Below, one piece after another: positions 17,487 through 26,176 of a stretch of DNA of 64,000 nt. The notes below the pieces were generated by a model, which worked only from the letters and a program-made list of their open reading frames with translations, was not told the DNA's origin and searched no databases. The stretch comes from Streptomyces venezuelae (GTDB taxonomy: Bacteria > Actinomycetota > Actinomycetes > Streptomycetales > Streptomycetaceae), in the NCBI RefSeq assembly GCF_008642315.1, contig NZ_CP029192.1:2666001-2730000 (forward strand), given 5' to 3'. A program made the translations under genes and the position numbers. The first letter of the stretch is position 1, and each line of letters begins with the position of its first letter.

Positions 17487-18185
17487 CTACTTCTTGCGGG
17501 CCGTGGTCTTCTTGGCGGTCGTCTTGCGCGCCGTGGACTTCTTGGCGGGCGCCTTCTTGGCGGTGGCCTTCTTCGCCGGGGCGGTCTTCTTGGCCGTGGC
17601 CTTCTTCGCCGCCGGGGTGGCCTTCTTGGCGGTGGTCTTCTTCGCCGCCGGGGTCGCCTTCTTGGCCGTGGCCTTGGTGGCGGTCTTCTTGGCGGTGGCC
17701 TTCTTCGCCGCTGCCTTCTTCGCCGTCGCCGTGGTCTTCTTGGCGGTGGCGGTGGTCTTCTTGGCCGTGGTCTTCTTCGCCGTGGCCTTCGTGGCGGTCT
17801 TCTTGGCGGTGGCCTTCTTCGCCGCTGCCTTCTTGACCGTCGCCGAAGCGCCGCCGGACAGGCTGCCCTTGGGCGCCTTCTTGACCGCGACGTCGTTCTT
17901 GGGGAGCTTCTTCGAGCCGCTCACCAGGTCCTTGAAGCCCTGTCCGGCACGGAAGCGCGGAACGGAGGTCTTCTTGACCCGGACGCGCTCCCCGGTCTGC
18001 GGGTTGCGGGCGTAACGGGCCGGGCGGTCGACCTTCTCGAACGAGCCGAAACCGGTGACCGAAACCCGGTCACCGCTGACCACGGCACGGACGACGGCGT
18101 CCAGGACCGCGTCGACGGCGTCGGCGGCCTGCTGGCGGCCGCCCACCTTGTCGGCAATCGCTTCTACGAGCTGCGCCTTGTTCAC
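17487..18185 (-). CDS. hupS: HU-family nucleoid protein with Lys/Ala-rich tail
   Basis: A 232-aa protein. Residues 1-95 are a typical HU fold (MNKAQLVEAIADKVGG; VSVTGFGSFEKVDRPARYAR). Residues about 105-232 are a histone H1-like tail built from repeated AKKA/TAKK units such as KKATAKKTATKATAKKT. This two-part form is the sporulation-associated HupS of Streptomyces, which compacts spore chromosomes. Codon use in the tail is strongly repetitive. A possible -10 TATATC lies in the upstream gap. Confidence 0.95.
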   Translation of the reverse strand: MNKAQLVEAIADKVGGRQQAADAVDAVLDAVVRAVVSGDRVSVTGFGSFEKVDRPARYARNPQTGERVRVKKTSVPRFRAGQGFKDLVSGSKKLPKNDVAVKKAPKGSLSGGASATVKKAAAKKATAKKTATKATAKKTTAKKTTATAKKTTATAKKAAAKKATAKKTATKATAKKATPAAKKTTAKKATPAAKKATAKKTAPAKKATAKKAPAKKSTARKTTAKKTTARKK

Positions 18186-18346
18186 GTCTTCCCCTTCGGA
18201 GACATTGCCGGGAGCGAAATACTCCGGCTTTTTCGCACGTTAGGCAGATATATACCGCAAATCAAACACGAAACGGGCTAATCACCCTTGTGCCGCAACG
18301 AAGTGGCCCATCTCGGAGTTCCTCGAAGGTCCGTTGAGGCTGCGAC

Positions 18347-18583
18347 TCAGCCGTCTTGGGGGAATCGGCCCTCGTCTGCTTCGTCGAGGGACGCCATCAA
18401 TCGCTCCAGACGCCTTGCCGCATCGGCGAGATCGTGTTTGGCCGCGGCCGTAATGACCAGCAGCTTCCGGGTCAGCGCCATCCGTACGCCCTCCGGGACT
18501 TGCAGTGCGCGCACTCGTGAGTGCGCTTCCTTCAGTTGGTCCGCGACGAGCCCGTAGAGCTCGAGTTGGCTGTCACGTCCCAT
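18347..18583 (-). CDS. Small conserved protein of unknown function (78 aa)
   Basis: A 78-aa helical protein starting MGRDSQLELYGLVADQLKEA, with a charged amphipathic middle and an acidic end (DEADEGRFPQDG). No motif is recognised. The longer open frame upstream is low-complexity, so the ATG at 18583 was chosen. It lies between leuD and hupS, transcribed with both but separated from leuD by a strong hairpin, so it has its own promoter or relies on read-through. Confidence 0.7.
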   Translation of the reverse strand: MGRDSQLELYGLVADQLKEAHSRVRALQVPEGVRMALTRKLLVITAAAKHDLADAARRLERLMASLDEADEGRFPQDG

Positions 18584-18768
18584 GCACCGATTGTGCCATC
18601 TGGGGCGAGTTGTCGCCTCCGCAGGGGGTAACTGCCGCCGTCCGCCGCCTTCCTGAGGGTACCCCGTCGCGCCGAGTACAAGGGGATTTCCAGCCTCTTC
18701 TTCCTTCCCGGGTACGGGAGTTGAGACCACCCGTTCAGGTCAGCCGGTACCCGGCAGGGCCGCACACA

Positions 18769-18804
18769 GACGTACCCCCAACCGTTCACGATTGGGGGTA
18801 CGTC
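18769..18804. terminator. Terminator downstream of leuCD
   Basis: A perfect 13-base stem, GACGTACCCCCAA with TTGGGGGTACGTC, with a 10-base loop. It lies 17 bases past the leuD stop. Confidence 0.85.
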
Positions 18805-18820
18805 GGGGTGTTGCGAGGTG

Positions 18821-19414
18821 TCAGACCTGCACGGTCCGCGGCTTGTAAGAGGGCCGTCCGGACTCGTACGCGGCGATGTCCGGCTCGTTCTGCAGGGTGA
18901 TGCTGATGTCGTCCAGGCCGTTCAGCAGGCGCCAGCGGGCGTTCTCGTCGAGCTCGAAGTCGGCGGTGATGCCCTCCGCGCGGACCTGGCGGTCCTCCAG
19001 GTCGACCGTGATCTCGGCCTGCGGGTCCCGCTCCGTCAGCTCCCAGAGCGCGTCCACGACCTTCTGGTCGAGCACCACGGTGAGCAGGCCGTTCTTCAGC
19101 GAGTTGCCCCGGAAGATGTCGGCGAAGCGGGAGCTGATGACGGCCTTGAAGCCGAAGTTCTGCAGCGCCCAGACGGCGTGCTCACGGGAGGAGCCGGTGC
19201 CGAAGTCGGGTCCCGCGACCAGGACGGTGGAGCCCTGTCGCTCCGGACGGTTGAGGACGAACTCGGAGTCCTTGCGCCAGGCCTCGAAGAGCCCGTCCTC
19301 GAACCCGTCCCTGGTGACCTTCTTGAGCCAGTGAGCAGGGATGATCTGGTCGGTGTCGACGTTGCTGCGGCGCAGCGGAACGGCCCGGCCGGTGTGCTTG
19401 GTGAATGCTTCCAT
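18821..19414 (-). CDS. leuD: 3-isopropylmalate dehydratase small subunit
   Basis: Forms the active isomerase with LeuC in leucine synthesis. The 197-aa product starts [20 protein letters not shown] and shows the conserved [22 protein letters not shown] and [13 protein letters not shown]. It lies 5 bases after leuC, so both are translated from one mRNA. Length is normal. Confidence 0.97.
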   Translation of the reverse strand: MEAFTKHTGRAVPLRRSNVDTDQIIPAHWLKKVTRDGFEDGLFEAWRKDSEFVLNRPERQGSTVLVAGPDFGTGSSREHAVWALQNFGFKAVISSRFADIFRGNSLKNGLLTVVLDQKVVDALWELTERDPQAEITVDLEDRQVRAEGITADFELDENARWRLLNGLDDISITLQNEPDIAAYESGRPSYKPRTVQV

Positions 19415-19419
19415 GGTTC

Positions 19420-20844
19420 TCAGACTCCGGCGGTCACGGGGGCGTCGGACAGGTCGGCGGGCGAGGCGAGGTGGCCGGTGACCGCGGTGGCCGCGGCGAC
19501 CTGCGGGGAGACCAGGTGGGTGCGCCCGCCCTTGCCCTGCCTGCCCTCGAAGTTGCGGTTCGATGTGGACGCCGAGCGCTCGCCGGGAGCCAGTTGGTCG
19601 GGGTTCATGCCCAGGCACATCGAGCAGCCCGCGTGCCGCCATTCGGCGCCGGCGCCGGTGAAGACCTTGTCCAGGCCCTCCTCCACGGCCTGCAGGGCGA
19701 CCCGGACCGAGCCGGGGACGACCAGCATCCGTACGCCGTCGGCGACTTTGCGGCCCTCGACGATGGAGGCGGCCGCGCGCAGGTCCTCGATACGGCCATT
19801 GGTGCACGAGCCTACGAAGACGGTGTCGACCTTGATGTCGCGCAGCGGCTGCCCGGCGGTCAACCCCATGTACTCCAGGGCCTTTTCGGCGGCGTACCGC
19901 TCCGAAGCGTCTTCGTACGAAGCCGGGTCGGGGACGCTCGCCGAAAGCGGCGCTCCCTGGCCGGGGTTGGTGCCCCAGGTGACGAACGGCGCCAGCGAGG
20001 CGGCGTCGATGTAGACCTCGGCGTCGAAAACGGCGTCGTCGTCGGTCTTCAGGGTCTTCCAGTACGCCACCGCGGCGTCCCAGTCCTCGCCCCGCGGGGC
20101 GTGGGCACGGCCCTCGATGTAGTCGAAGGTCGTCTGGTCGGGGGCGATCATCCCGGCGCGGGCGCCGGCCTCGATGGACATGTTGCAGATGGTCATCCGC
20201 GCCTCCATCGAGAGCTTCTCGACGGCGGAGCCGCGGTACTCCAGGACGTACCCCTGGCCGCCGCCGGTGCCGATCTTCGCGATGATGGCGAGGATCAGGT
20301 CCTTGGCCGTGACGCCGTCGGGCAGTTCGCCGTCGACGGTGATGGCCATGGTCTTGGGGCGGGCCATCGGCAGCGTCTGGGTGGCCAGGACGTGCTCGAC
20401 CTGGGAGGTGCCGATGCCGAACGCCAGCGCGCCGAAGGCGCCGTGGGTGGAGGTGTGCGAGTCGCCGCAGACCACCGTGGTGCCGGGCTGCGTCAGTCCC
20501 AGCTGCGGTCCCACCACGTGGACGACGCCCTGCTCGACGTCGCCCAGCGGGTGCAGGCGTACGCCGAATTCGGCGCAGTTCTTGCGCAGCGTCTCCAGCT
20601 GGGCCCGCGAGACCGGGTCGGCGATCGGCTTGTCGATGTCGAGGGTCGGGGTGTTGTGATCCTCGGTGGCGATGGTGAGGTCGAGCCGCCGCACCGGCCG
20701 GCCGGCCTGACGGAGGCCGTCGAAGGCCTGGGGGCTGGTCACCTCGTGCAGCAGGTGCAGATCGATGAAGAGGAGGTCGGGCTCGCCCTCGGCGCGCCGG
20801 ACGACGTGGTCGTCCCAGACCTTCTCCGCGAGTGTCCTACCCAT
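19420..20844 (-). CDS. leuC: 3-isopropylmalate dehydratase large subunit
   Basis: An aconitase-family subunit that carries the [4Fe-4S] cluster. The 474-aa product starts [15 protein letters not shown] and has [15 protein letters not shown] plus the cluster cysteines in [15 protein letters not shown] and GCSMCLGMN. It is divergent from ndgR, whose product is known in Streptomyces as an activator of leuCD. The 180-base gap holds the control sites. Confidence 0.97.
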   Translation of the reverse strand: MGRTLAEKVWDDHVVRRAEGEPDLLFIDLHLLHEVTSPQAFDGLRQAGRPVRRLDLTIATEDHNTPTLDIDKPIADPVSRAQLETLRKNCAEFGVRLHPLGDVEQGVVHVVGPQLGLTQPGTTVVCGDSHTSTHGAFGALAFGIGTSQVEHVLATQTLPMARPKTMAITVDGELPDGVTAKDLILAIIAKIGTGGGQGYVLEYRGSAVEKLSMEARMTICNMSIEAGARAGMIAPDQTTFDYIEGRAHAPRGEDWDAAVAYWKTLKTDDDAVFDAEVYIDAASLAPFVTWGTNPGQGAPLSASVPDPASYEDASERYAAEKALEYMGLTAGQPLRDIKVDTVFVGSCTNGRIEDLRAAASIVEGRKVADGVRMLVVPGSVRVALQAVEEGLDKVFTGAGAEWRHAGCSMCLGMNPDQLAPGERSASTSNRNFEGRQGKGGRTHLVSPQVAAATAVTGHLASPADLSDAPVTAGV

Positions 20845-21024
20845 CGCTTTCCCTCCGACCGGCCGCTTCGCCGGCCCAACTAGAGAATCCGTTCGCCGAC
20901 GCGCGTACCCCTCGTGCCGCGCCTCGGCCGCCGATCCGTTGGTCCGCGGATCGCTCGTACAGAGTGGCGCGTCTCGCAGAAAATTGAACTTGCGTTTCAC
21001 AGAGTGAGACGGGAGTATCGACGC
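20845..21024. promoter_or_regulatory. Divergent leuC / ndgR control region
   Basis: This 180-base gap separates leuC (minus) from ndgR (plus). It contains AT-richer DNA at 20979-21001 (AGAAAATTGAACTTGCG) and the half-sites GTCTCGC (20971) and GTGAGAC (21004-21010), inverted to each other with one mismatch. IclR proteins such as NdgR/AreB are known to bind here. Which bases they contact is my inference. Confidence 0.5.
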
Positions 21025-21744
21025 ATGGACAACTCTAGCGGCGTAGGCGTCCTCGACAAGGCGGCCCTTGTCTTGAGCGCTCTGGAGTCCGGTCCGGCCA
21101 CCCTCGCGGGCTTGGTCGCGGCCACCGGGCTCGCACGACCCACGGCCCACCGGCTGGCCGTGGCACTGGAACACCACCGGATGGTGGCTCGGGACATGCA
21201 GGGCCGTTTCATTCTCGGCCCCCGCCTCTCGGAGCTCGCGGCGGCGGCGGGCGAGGACCGTCTGCTCGCCACGGCGGGCCCGGTCCTGACCCACCTGCGC
21301 GACGTCACGGGCGAGAGCGCGCAGCTCTACCGCCGCCAGGGCGACATGCGCATCTGCGTGGCCGCGGCCGAGCGCCTCTCGGGCCTCAGGGACACCGTCC
21401 CGGTCGGCTCGACGCTCACGATGAAGGCGGGCTCGTCGGCCCAGATCCTGATGGCGTGGGAGGAGCCGGAGCGTCTGCACCGCGGCCTCCAGGGCGCCCG
21501 CTTCACCGCCACGGCCCTTTCGGGTGTACGCCGCCGGGGCTGGGCCCAGTCGATCGGCGAGCGCGAGCCGGGCGTCGCGTCCGTCTCCGCGCCGGTGCGG
21601 GGCCCTTCGAACCGCGTGGTCGCCGCCGTCTCGGTCTCCGGGCCGATCGAGCGCCTGACCCGCCACCCCGGCCGCATGCACGCCCAGGCGGTCATCGACG
21701 CCGCCGGACGCCTCTCGGAGGCCCTGCGCCGCTCCGGCGGCTGA
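21025..21744 (+). CDS. ndgR: IclR-family regulator of amino acid metabolism
   Basis: A 239-aa protein with an N-terminal winged helix (about 10-65; [20 protein letters not shown]) and the C-terminal IclR effector domain. Known as NdgR or AreB in Streptomyces, it controls leucine and other amino acid genes and affects antibiotic production. Length and position, divergent from leuCD, match that orthologue. The frame is open upstream but the ATG at 21025 follows a GGGAG sequence. Confidence 0.93.
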   Translation: MDNSSGVGVLDKAALVLSALESGPATLAGLVAATGLARPTAHRLAVALEHHRMVARDMQGRFILGPRLSELAAAAGEDRLLATAGPVLTHLRDVTGESAQLYRRQGDMRICVAAAERLSGLRDTVPVGSTLTMKAGSSAQILMAWEEPERLHRGLQGARFTATALSGVRRRGWAQSIGEREPGVASVSAPVRGPSNRVVAAVSVSGPIERLTRHPGRMHAQAVIDAAGRLSEALRRSGG

Positions 21745-21778
21745 CACCCTGGCGCGCCGGGAGCGCCCACTCGTACAC

Positions 21779-21830
21779 AGCGCCGGAAGAAGCCGCCTCA
21801 ACGCCGCGGCAGCCTCTTCCGGCGCTTTTC
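21779..21830. terminator. Terminator downstream of ndgR
   Basis: AGCGCCGGAAGA pairs with TCTTCCGGCGCT, with inner GCCGC/GCGGC pairing, followed by TTTT. It lies between the convergent ndgR and DUF4188 genes. Confidence 0.85.
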
Positions 21831-21859
21831 TGTGCCCCGGCCGACCTCGGCCGGTGGAG

Positions 21860-22345
21860 TCAGACCGCCGTCAGACGGTCGGCGGCCCGCTCCCCGCGAC
21901 GGCCGACCGGGATGACACCGGTGGCCGCGCCCAGGCCGAACGGCGGCATGTTCACGTACACCTGCTCATGGGCACCGGCCGGCACCACGAACGTCTCGTG
22001 CCAGAAGCCGACCTTGCCCCGGCCCTCCCTGATGCGCCGGTTGAAGGCCGCCCACGCGGGCCGATGCGCCTTGTCCTGTGCGGTCGAATACGCCAGGAGC
22101 TTCTCCTGCGACTCCCAGTACTGGACCACGTACACCACGCGCGTCCCACCGAACAGGAGCCGGTAGCCCAGCATTCCGCTCTCCCGGTCCCGCGACAGCT
22201 CCTTCAGCATGCGCGGCATCGCCCTGAAGACGGGCCACCAGCTGCGGACGGCGCGGAAGGCATTGATGCGCATCCCGATGTGGAAGACGACCACGTCGCC
22301 TTCCGCCTCGGCGGTCATGCGCCCTTCGATCGGCTTGCTGCTCAT
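21860..22345 (-). CDS. DUF4188 / monooxygenase-like protein
   Basis: A 161-aa protein matching DUF4188, a ferredoxin-like (dimeric alpha-beta barrel) family with residues [20 protein letters not shown] and [15 protein letters not shown]. It is distantly like phenylacetaldoxime dehydratase and antibiotic-biosynthesis monooxygenase folds. Substrate and reaction are unknown. It is divergent from a MerR gene with two dyads in the 106-base gap, so the MerR protein very probably controls it. The ATG at 22345 was chosen because the upstream extension would cross the operators. Confidence 0.8.
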   Translation of the reverse strand: MSSKPIEGRMTAEAEGDVVVFHIGMRINAFRAVRSWWPVFRAMPRMLKELSRDRESGMLGYRLLFGGTRVVYVVQYWESQEKLLAYSTAQDKAHRPAWAAFNRRIREGRGKVGFWHETFVVPAGAHEQVYVNMPPFGLGAATGVIPVGRRGERAADRLTAV

Positions 22346-22380
22346 GACGGTTCCCCCTTGACGGAGCTCGGGCCGAACGT

Positions 22381-22424
22381 TGGATAGTTCCGCTATCCAT
22401 GTTTGGATAGTGGCACTCTCCAAA
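22381..22424. promoter_or_regulatory. Two dyad operators in the DUF4188/merR gap
   Basis: TGGATAG-TTCCG-CTATCCA (22381-22399) is a perfect 7-base dyad. TTTGGATAGTG-G-CACTCTCCAAA (22402-22424) is a second dyad with 10 of 11 positions matching. Both share TGGATAG. MerR proteins bind such dyads between stretched -35 and -10 boxes, so these are likely MerR sites controlling both genes. Confidence 0.7.
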
Positions 22425-22451
22425 GAGGAGCGCAAGAGGAGGCACGAACCG

Positions 22452-23108
22452 ATGAGACTGGCGGAACTGAGCCGGCGCAGCGGGGTCCCCACGGCCACGA
22501 TCAAGTACTACCTGCGCGAGGGGCTGCTCCCGCCGGGCCACCGCGTAACGGCGACGCAGGCCGAGTACGACGACGCCCACTTGCAGCGGCTCCGGCTCGT
22601 GCGGGCACTGGTCCAGGTGGGCCGGGTGCCGATCGCGTCGGCGCGCGAGGTGCTCACGGCCCTTGAGGACGACTCGCTGGACCACAACTCCCGCCTGGGA
22701 ACGGCGGTATGGGCCCTGCCGCACGGTCCGGAGTCCGCCGCGGCCGACCCGGCCGAGGACGCGGCGCGCCACACGGTGGACGCGCTGCTGGAGCGCCTCG
22801 GCTGGCGGAACGCCCAGGGATACGGGGCCAAGTCGCCGGCCTACCGGATGCTGGTGACCGCCGTGGGCACCCTGGCCCGGCTCGGATACCCGTGCGACGT
22901 GGCGGACTTGGCGCCGTACGCGCGCGCGGGGCGGCAACTGGCCGACGCGGACCTCGACTTGATCGAGCGGTACGAGTCGCCGGACGAGCAGTTGGAGGCG
23001 GCGGTCGCACTCACGGTGCTCTACGAGCCGGTCCTGCTGAGCCTGCGCCGCATGGCCCAGGCCGAGGAGTCCAACCGGCGCTACGGGCAGAAGGAACCGC
23101 GGGAATGA
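22452..23108 (+). CDS. MerR-family transcriptional regulator
   Basis: A 218-aa protein with the MerR winged helix at the N-terminus (MRLAELSRRSGVPTATIKYYLREGLLPPG) and a dimerisation helix (about 50-80). A C-terminal domain of about 130 residues lacks the cysteines of metal sensors, suggesting an organic ligand. The ATG at 22452 follows GAGGAGG-type sequence. It is divergent from and probably controls the DUF4188 gene and itself. Confidence 0.9.
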   Translation: MRLAELSRRSGVPTATIKYYLREGLLPPGHRVTATQAEYDDAHLQRLRLVRALVQVGRVPIASAREVLTALEDDSLDHNSRLGTAVWALPHGPESAAADPAEDAARHTVDALLERLGWRNAQGYGAKSPAYRMLVTAVGTLARLGYPCDVADLAPYARAGRQLADADLDLIERYESPDEQLEAAVALTVLYEPVLLSLRRMAQAEESNRRYGQKEPRE

Positions 23109-23110
23109 CG

Positions 23111-23140
23111 AGAGGGCCCTCCCTGACGGGAAGGCCCTCT
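23111..23140. terminator. Bidirectional terminator, merR / tRNA cluster
   Basis: AGAGGGCC (23111-23118) pairs with GGCCCTCT (23133-23140), with a further CCC/GGG inside. It lies between the merR stop and the last tRNA-Glu. Confidence 0.8.
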
Positions 23141-23150
23141 GCCGTACTTG

Positions 23151-23223
23151 TACCCCCGACCGGATTCGAACCGGCGCTACCGCCTTGAGAGGGCGGCGTG
23201 CTAGGCCGCTACACAACGGGGGC
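23151..23223 (-). tRNA. tRNA-Glu (CUC), copy 1
   Basis: A 73-base cloverleaf read on the minus strand: acceptor GCCCCCG/CGGGGGT, anticodon stem CCGCC/GGCGG with loop CTCTCAA (anticodon CUC), T-arm GGTTCGAATCC and discriminator A. CCA is not encoded. It appears identical in sequence to the copies at 23355 and 23490. Confidence 0.97.
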
Positions 23224-23251
23224 AAGGATCTTGTGTTGCCACACTATCCAG

Positions 23252-23323
23252 CTGGGCTACCAGGACTCGAACCTAAACTAACGGAACCAGAAACCGTCGT
23301 GCTGCCAATTACACCATAGCCCA
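23252..23323 (-). tRNA. tRNA-Gln (CUG), copy 1
   Basis: A 72-base cloverleaf on the minus strand: acceptor TGGGCTA/TAGCCCA, loop TTCTGGT with anticodon CUG, T-arm GGTTCGAGTCC, discriminator G. CCA is not encoded. Confidence 0.96.
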
Positions 23324-23354
23324 ATGTGGTCTAGACCAAGTCTAGGACCTACAG

Positions 23355-23427
23355 TACCCCCGACCGGATTCGAACCGGCGCTACCGCCTTGAGAGGGCGG
23401 CGTGCTAGGCCGCTACACAACGGGGGC
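23355..23427 (-). tRNA. tRNA-Glu (CUC), copy 2
   Basis: The same 73-base tRNA as the copy at 23151, with acceptor GCCCCCG and anticodon CUC. CCA is not encoded. It is separated from the tRNA-Gln gene by 31 bases. Confidence 0.97.
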
Positions 23428-23489
23428 CCTAGCGATCCTGCATCAGTGACAGTGGGTGCGACCCGATCTGTCCCCGCGGGAAGGATCTG

Positions 23490-23562
23490 TACCCCCGACC
23501 GGATTCGAACCGGCGCTACCGCCTTGAGAGGGCGGCGTGCTAGGCCGCTACACAACGGGGGC
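23490..23562 (-). tRNA. tRNA-Glu (CUC), copy 3
   Basis: The third identical 73-base tRNA-Glu, anticodon CUC. It is second in transcription order, after the tRNA-Gln at 23623. Confidence 0.97.
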
Positions 23563-23622
23563 ATTGTGGATGTGCTCCACAGGTTGCGGATGAGATCCGC
23601 AGGTGCAGATGAGCTCTGCGAG

Positions 23623-23694
23623 CTGGCCTACCAGGACTCGAACCTAGACTAACGGAACCAGAAACCGTCGTGCTGCCAATTACACCATAGGCCA
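23623..23694 (-). tRNA. tRNA-Gln (CUG), copy 2
   Basis: A 72-base tRNA, first of the cluster in transcription order. The acceptor is TGGCCTA/TAGGCCA, so it differs from the other tRNA-Gln by a compensated G-C to C-G acceptor pair and one base in the variable region. The anticodon is CUG and the discriminator G. Confidence 0.96.
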
Positions 23695-23781
23695 TCAAAG
23701 CGCCACCCCTTGACGGGGTTTTGTTTGACTTGCGCTTCCCGGCCGGACCTTTCGGCCCTCTCGGGCGGCGCAGGAAGAACA

Positions 23782-24510
23782 TTACCCGAAGGTGGACGGC
23801 GCTCCAAAACGGGTATCCGCCCGCAGCAGCGCGGGGAGCTCGGAGAGCGCCCTGATGCGGTGCACGCCCGTCGGGCCGTCCCCCGTCGAGCCGTTGCGGT
23901 CGAGCCAGATCCCGAGCAGGCCGGCGTCCCTGGCGCCCCTCGCGTCGATCTCCGGCTGGTCGCCGACGTAGGCGATCTCGGCGGGCGCGAGGCCGAGGTG
24001 GGCGCAGACGGCGAGGAACGCCTCGGCGGCGGGCTTGGAGACGCCCAGGTCGGCGGCGCACAGCACGGCCTCGAAGCGGTCGCGCACGCCGAGGACGGTC
24101 AGCTTGCGGTCCTGGACGACCAGCGCGGAGTTGGAGAGCACCGCGTGGCGGTACTCACCGGCGAGCTCGTCCAGGGTGGGGAGGGTGTCGGGGAAGAGGG
24201 ACCAGGCTGATTCGTAGTGACCGACGTAACGCTCGAACCAGGCGTCGGCGTCGTCGTCGGAGAGGGCCGGGGCGTCCATGAAGTCGCGCACGCGGTCGCG
24301 GCGCTGCTCCTGGAAGGTCACTCCCCCGGCGCCGAAGCGGGCCCAGTGGCGCTCGGTGAGCTCCCGCCACCGGTCGAGCGCACGCTCCGCCGACTCGTAC
24401 CGCTCCAGGAGCCCCTCCGCCGTGAGGTGCGCGTGCATACCGGTGCTGTCGGCACGCGCGTAGTCGAAGATCGTGTCATCGATGTCCCAGACCACGGCTT
24501 TGATCGGCAT
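23782..24510 (-). CDS. HAD-family hydrolase
   Basis: A 242-aa HAD-superfamily phosphatase-like protein. Motif I is WDIDDTIFD (nucleophile Asp9, acid/base Asp11), motif II VLSNSA, motif III around VSKPAAEAF, and motif IV VGDQPEIDARGARDAG. The helical cap lies at about 20-95, placing it with class I (haloacid dehalogenase/YjjG-like) proteins. The substrate is unknown. It lies between gltX and the tRNA cluster on the same strand. A copy of its first 12 codons sits about 100 bases upstream (24581-24616). Confidence 0.88.
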   Translation of the reverse strand: MPIKAVVWDIDDTIFDYARADSTGMHAHLTAEGLLERYESAERALDRWRELTERHWARFGAGGVTFQEQRRDRVRDFMDAPALSDDDADAWFERYVGHYESAWSLFPDTLPTLDELAGEYRHAVLSNSALVVQDRKLTVLGVRDRFEAVLCAADLGVSKPAAEAFLAVCAHLGLAPAEIAYVGDQPEIDARGARDAGLLGIWLDRNGSTGDGPTGVHRIRALSELPALLRADTRFGAPSTFG

Positions 24511-24559
24511 GTCTCCGACGGTAACCGCAGGCACGGCTCCCGGCTGGGGGTTCGGGGGT

Positions 24560-24616
24560 TATCCCCCGATGAATGCAGTGTCGATGTCCCAGACCACGGC
24601 TTTGATCGGCATGTCT
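24560..24616 (-). pseudogene. Duplicated 5' fragment of the HAD gene
   Basis: Bases 24581-24616 repeat 24479-24514 exactly (36 bases), covering the ATG and first codons of the HAD gene. Read on the minus strand the copy codes MPIKAVVWDID, then diverges (TAFIGG) and stops at 24560. The bases just upstream of both ATGs are also similar. It looks like the remnant of a tandem duplication or a slipped recombination. Confidence 0.65.
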
Positions 24617-24620
24617 TGAC

Positions 24621-24671
24621 CGTAAACGAAGGACCCGGGAGCCGTGGAGGCTTCCGGGTCCTTCGTTTACG
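24621..24671. terminator. Terminator downstream of gltX
   Basis: A perfect 18-base stem, CGTAAACGAAGGACCCGG at 24621-24638 with its complement at 24654-24671, plus inner GAGCC/GGCTT pairing. It is one of the longest perfect hairpins in the window and separates gltX from the HAD gene. Confidence 0.9.
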
Positions 24672-24697
24672 TACGCCCTGCTCGCGCGGTTACGCGC

Positions 24698-26176
24698 TTA
24701 CGCGGTCAGCTTCGCCAGGGCCGCGTCGATGCGGGTGAGCGCCTTCTCCTTGCCCAGGATCTCCAGGGACTCGAAGAGGGGCAGGCCGATGGTGCGGCCG
24801 GTGACGGCGACGCGGACCGGGGCCTGCGCCTTGCCGAGCTTGAGGCCGTGCTCCTCGCCGGCGGCCAGGACGGCCTCCTTGAGGGACTCGGGGGAGGTCC
24901 AGTCGGCCGCGTCCAGCTTGGCGCGGGCCGTACGCAGGAGCGCGTCGGAGCCCTCCTTCATCGCCTTCGTCCAGGACGGCTCGTCGAAGACCGGCTCCGC
25001 GCGGAACAGGAAGTCGACGTTGTCCGTGATCTCGGAGAGGACCTTGAGGCGGGTCTGCGCGTGGGGCGCGATGGCCTGCCAGGCCGCCTCGTCGAACTCC
25101 TCGGGCGCCCAGTTGGCGTGCGGGGCCTTCAGCCAGGGCTCGCACGCCTCGGCGAAGGTCTTCACGTCCAGCATGCGGATGTGGTCGGCGTTGATCGCCT
25201 CGGCCTTCTTCAGGTCGAAGCGGGCCGGGTTCGCGTTCACGTCCGCGAGGTCGAACTTCGCGACCATGTCGGGGATCGAGAAGACGTCCTGGTCCGCCGA
25301 GAACGACCAGCCCAGGAGGGACAGGTAGTTCAGGAGGCCCTCGGGGAGGAAGCCGCGCTCGCGGTAGAGGTTGAGCGACGCCTGGGGGTCGCGCTTGCTC
25401 AGCTTCTTGTTGCCCTCGCCCATGACGTACGGGAGGTGGCCGAACTCGGGGATCGCCTTGGCGATGCCGAGCTCGATCAGCGCCTTGTAGAGGGCGATCT
25501 GGCGGGGGGTGGAGGAGAGGAGGTCCTCGCCGCGCAGGACGTGGGTGATCTCCATCAGCGCGTCGTCGACCGGGTTGACCAGCGTGTACAGCGGGGCGCC
25601 GTTCGCCCGGACGATGCCGTAGTCCGTCACGTTCTCGGCCTGGACGGTGATCTCGCCGCGGACCAGGTCGGTGAAGGTGGTGGCCTCGTCGGGCATCCGG
25701 AAGCGGATGATGTGCTTGCGGCCCTCGGCCTCGTACGCCTGGATCTGCTCGGCGGTGAGGTCGCGGCAGTGGCCGTCGTACCCGGACGGCTTGCCGGCGG
25801 CGCGGGCGGCCTCGCGGCGGGCGTCCAGCTCCTCGGTGGTGCAGTAGCAGGGGTACGCGTACCCGCCGTCGATCAGCTTGGCGGCGACGTCCTTGTAGAT
25901 CTCCATGCGCTGCGACTGGCGGTACGGCGCGTGCGGGCCGCCGACCTCGGGGCCCTCGTCCCAGTCGAAGCCCAGCCAGCGCATCGAGTCGAGCAGCTGC
26001 TCGTACGACTCCTCGGAGTCGCGGGCCGCGTCGGTGTCCTCGATGCGGAAGACCAGGGTGCCCTCGTTGTGCCGGGCGTAGGCCCAGTTGAAGAGAGCGG
26101 TGCGGACCAGACCCACGTGGGGGTTGCCGGTCGGCGAGGGACAGAACCGTACGCGTACGGGGGTCGCGTTAGCCAC
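24698..26176 (-). CDS. gltX: Glutamyl-tRNA synthetase
   Basis: A class I synthetase of 492 aa. The HIGH-type signature is FCPSPTGNPHVGLVRTALFN, the KMSKS-type loop is KKLSKRDPQAS, and a Cys-containing zinc-like region is YPCYCTTEE. Actinomycetes generally lack GlnRS, so this enzyme is expected to charge both tRNA-Glu and tRNA-Gln, the latter corrected by GatCAB. GTG 26176 overlaps the FAH-family stop by 8 bases, so they are co-transcribed. The tRNA-Glu/Gln genes lie just downstream. Confidence 0.97.
   Translation of the reverse strand: MANATPVRVRFCPSPTGNPHVGLVRTALFNWAYARHNEGTLVFRIEDTDAARDSEESYEQLLDSMRWLGFDWDEGPEVGGPHAPYRQSQRMEIYKDVAAKLIDGGYAYPCYCTTEELDARREAARAAGKPSGYDGHCRDLTAEQIQAYEAEGRKHIIRFRMPDEATTFTDLVRGEITVQAENVTDYGIVRANGAPLYTLVNPVDDALMEITHVLRGEDLLSSTPRQIALYKALIELGIAKAIPEFGHLPYVMGEGNKKLSKRDPQASLNLYRERGFLPEGLLNYLSLLGWSFSADQDVFSIPDMVAKFDLADVNANPARFDLKKAEAINADHIRMLDVKTFAEACEPWLKAPHANWAPEEFDEAAWQAIAPHAQTRLKVLSEITDNVDFLFRAEPVFDEPSWTKAMKEGSDALLRTARAKLDAADWTSPESLKEAVLAAGEEHGLKLGKAQAPVRVAVTGRTIGLPLFESLEILGKEKALTRIDAALAKLTA

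Noticed and set aside
23151..23694. Repeated 73-base blocks taken for a CRISPR array or integrated element
   Set aside because: The blocks fold as complete tRNA-Glu and tRNA-Gln genes; the spacers are irregular.
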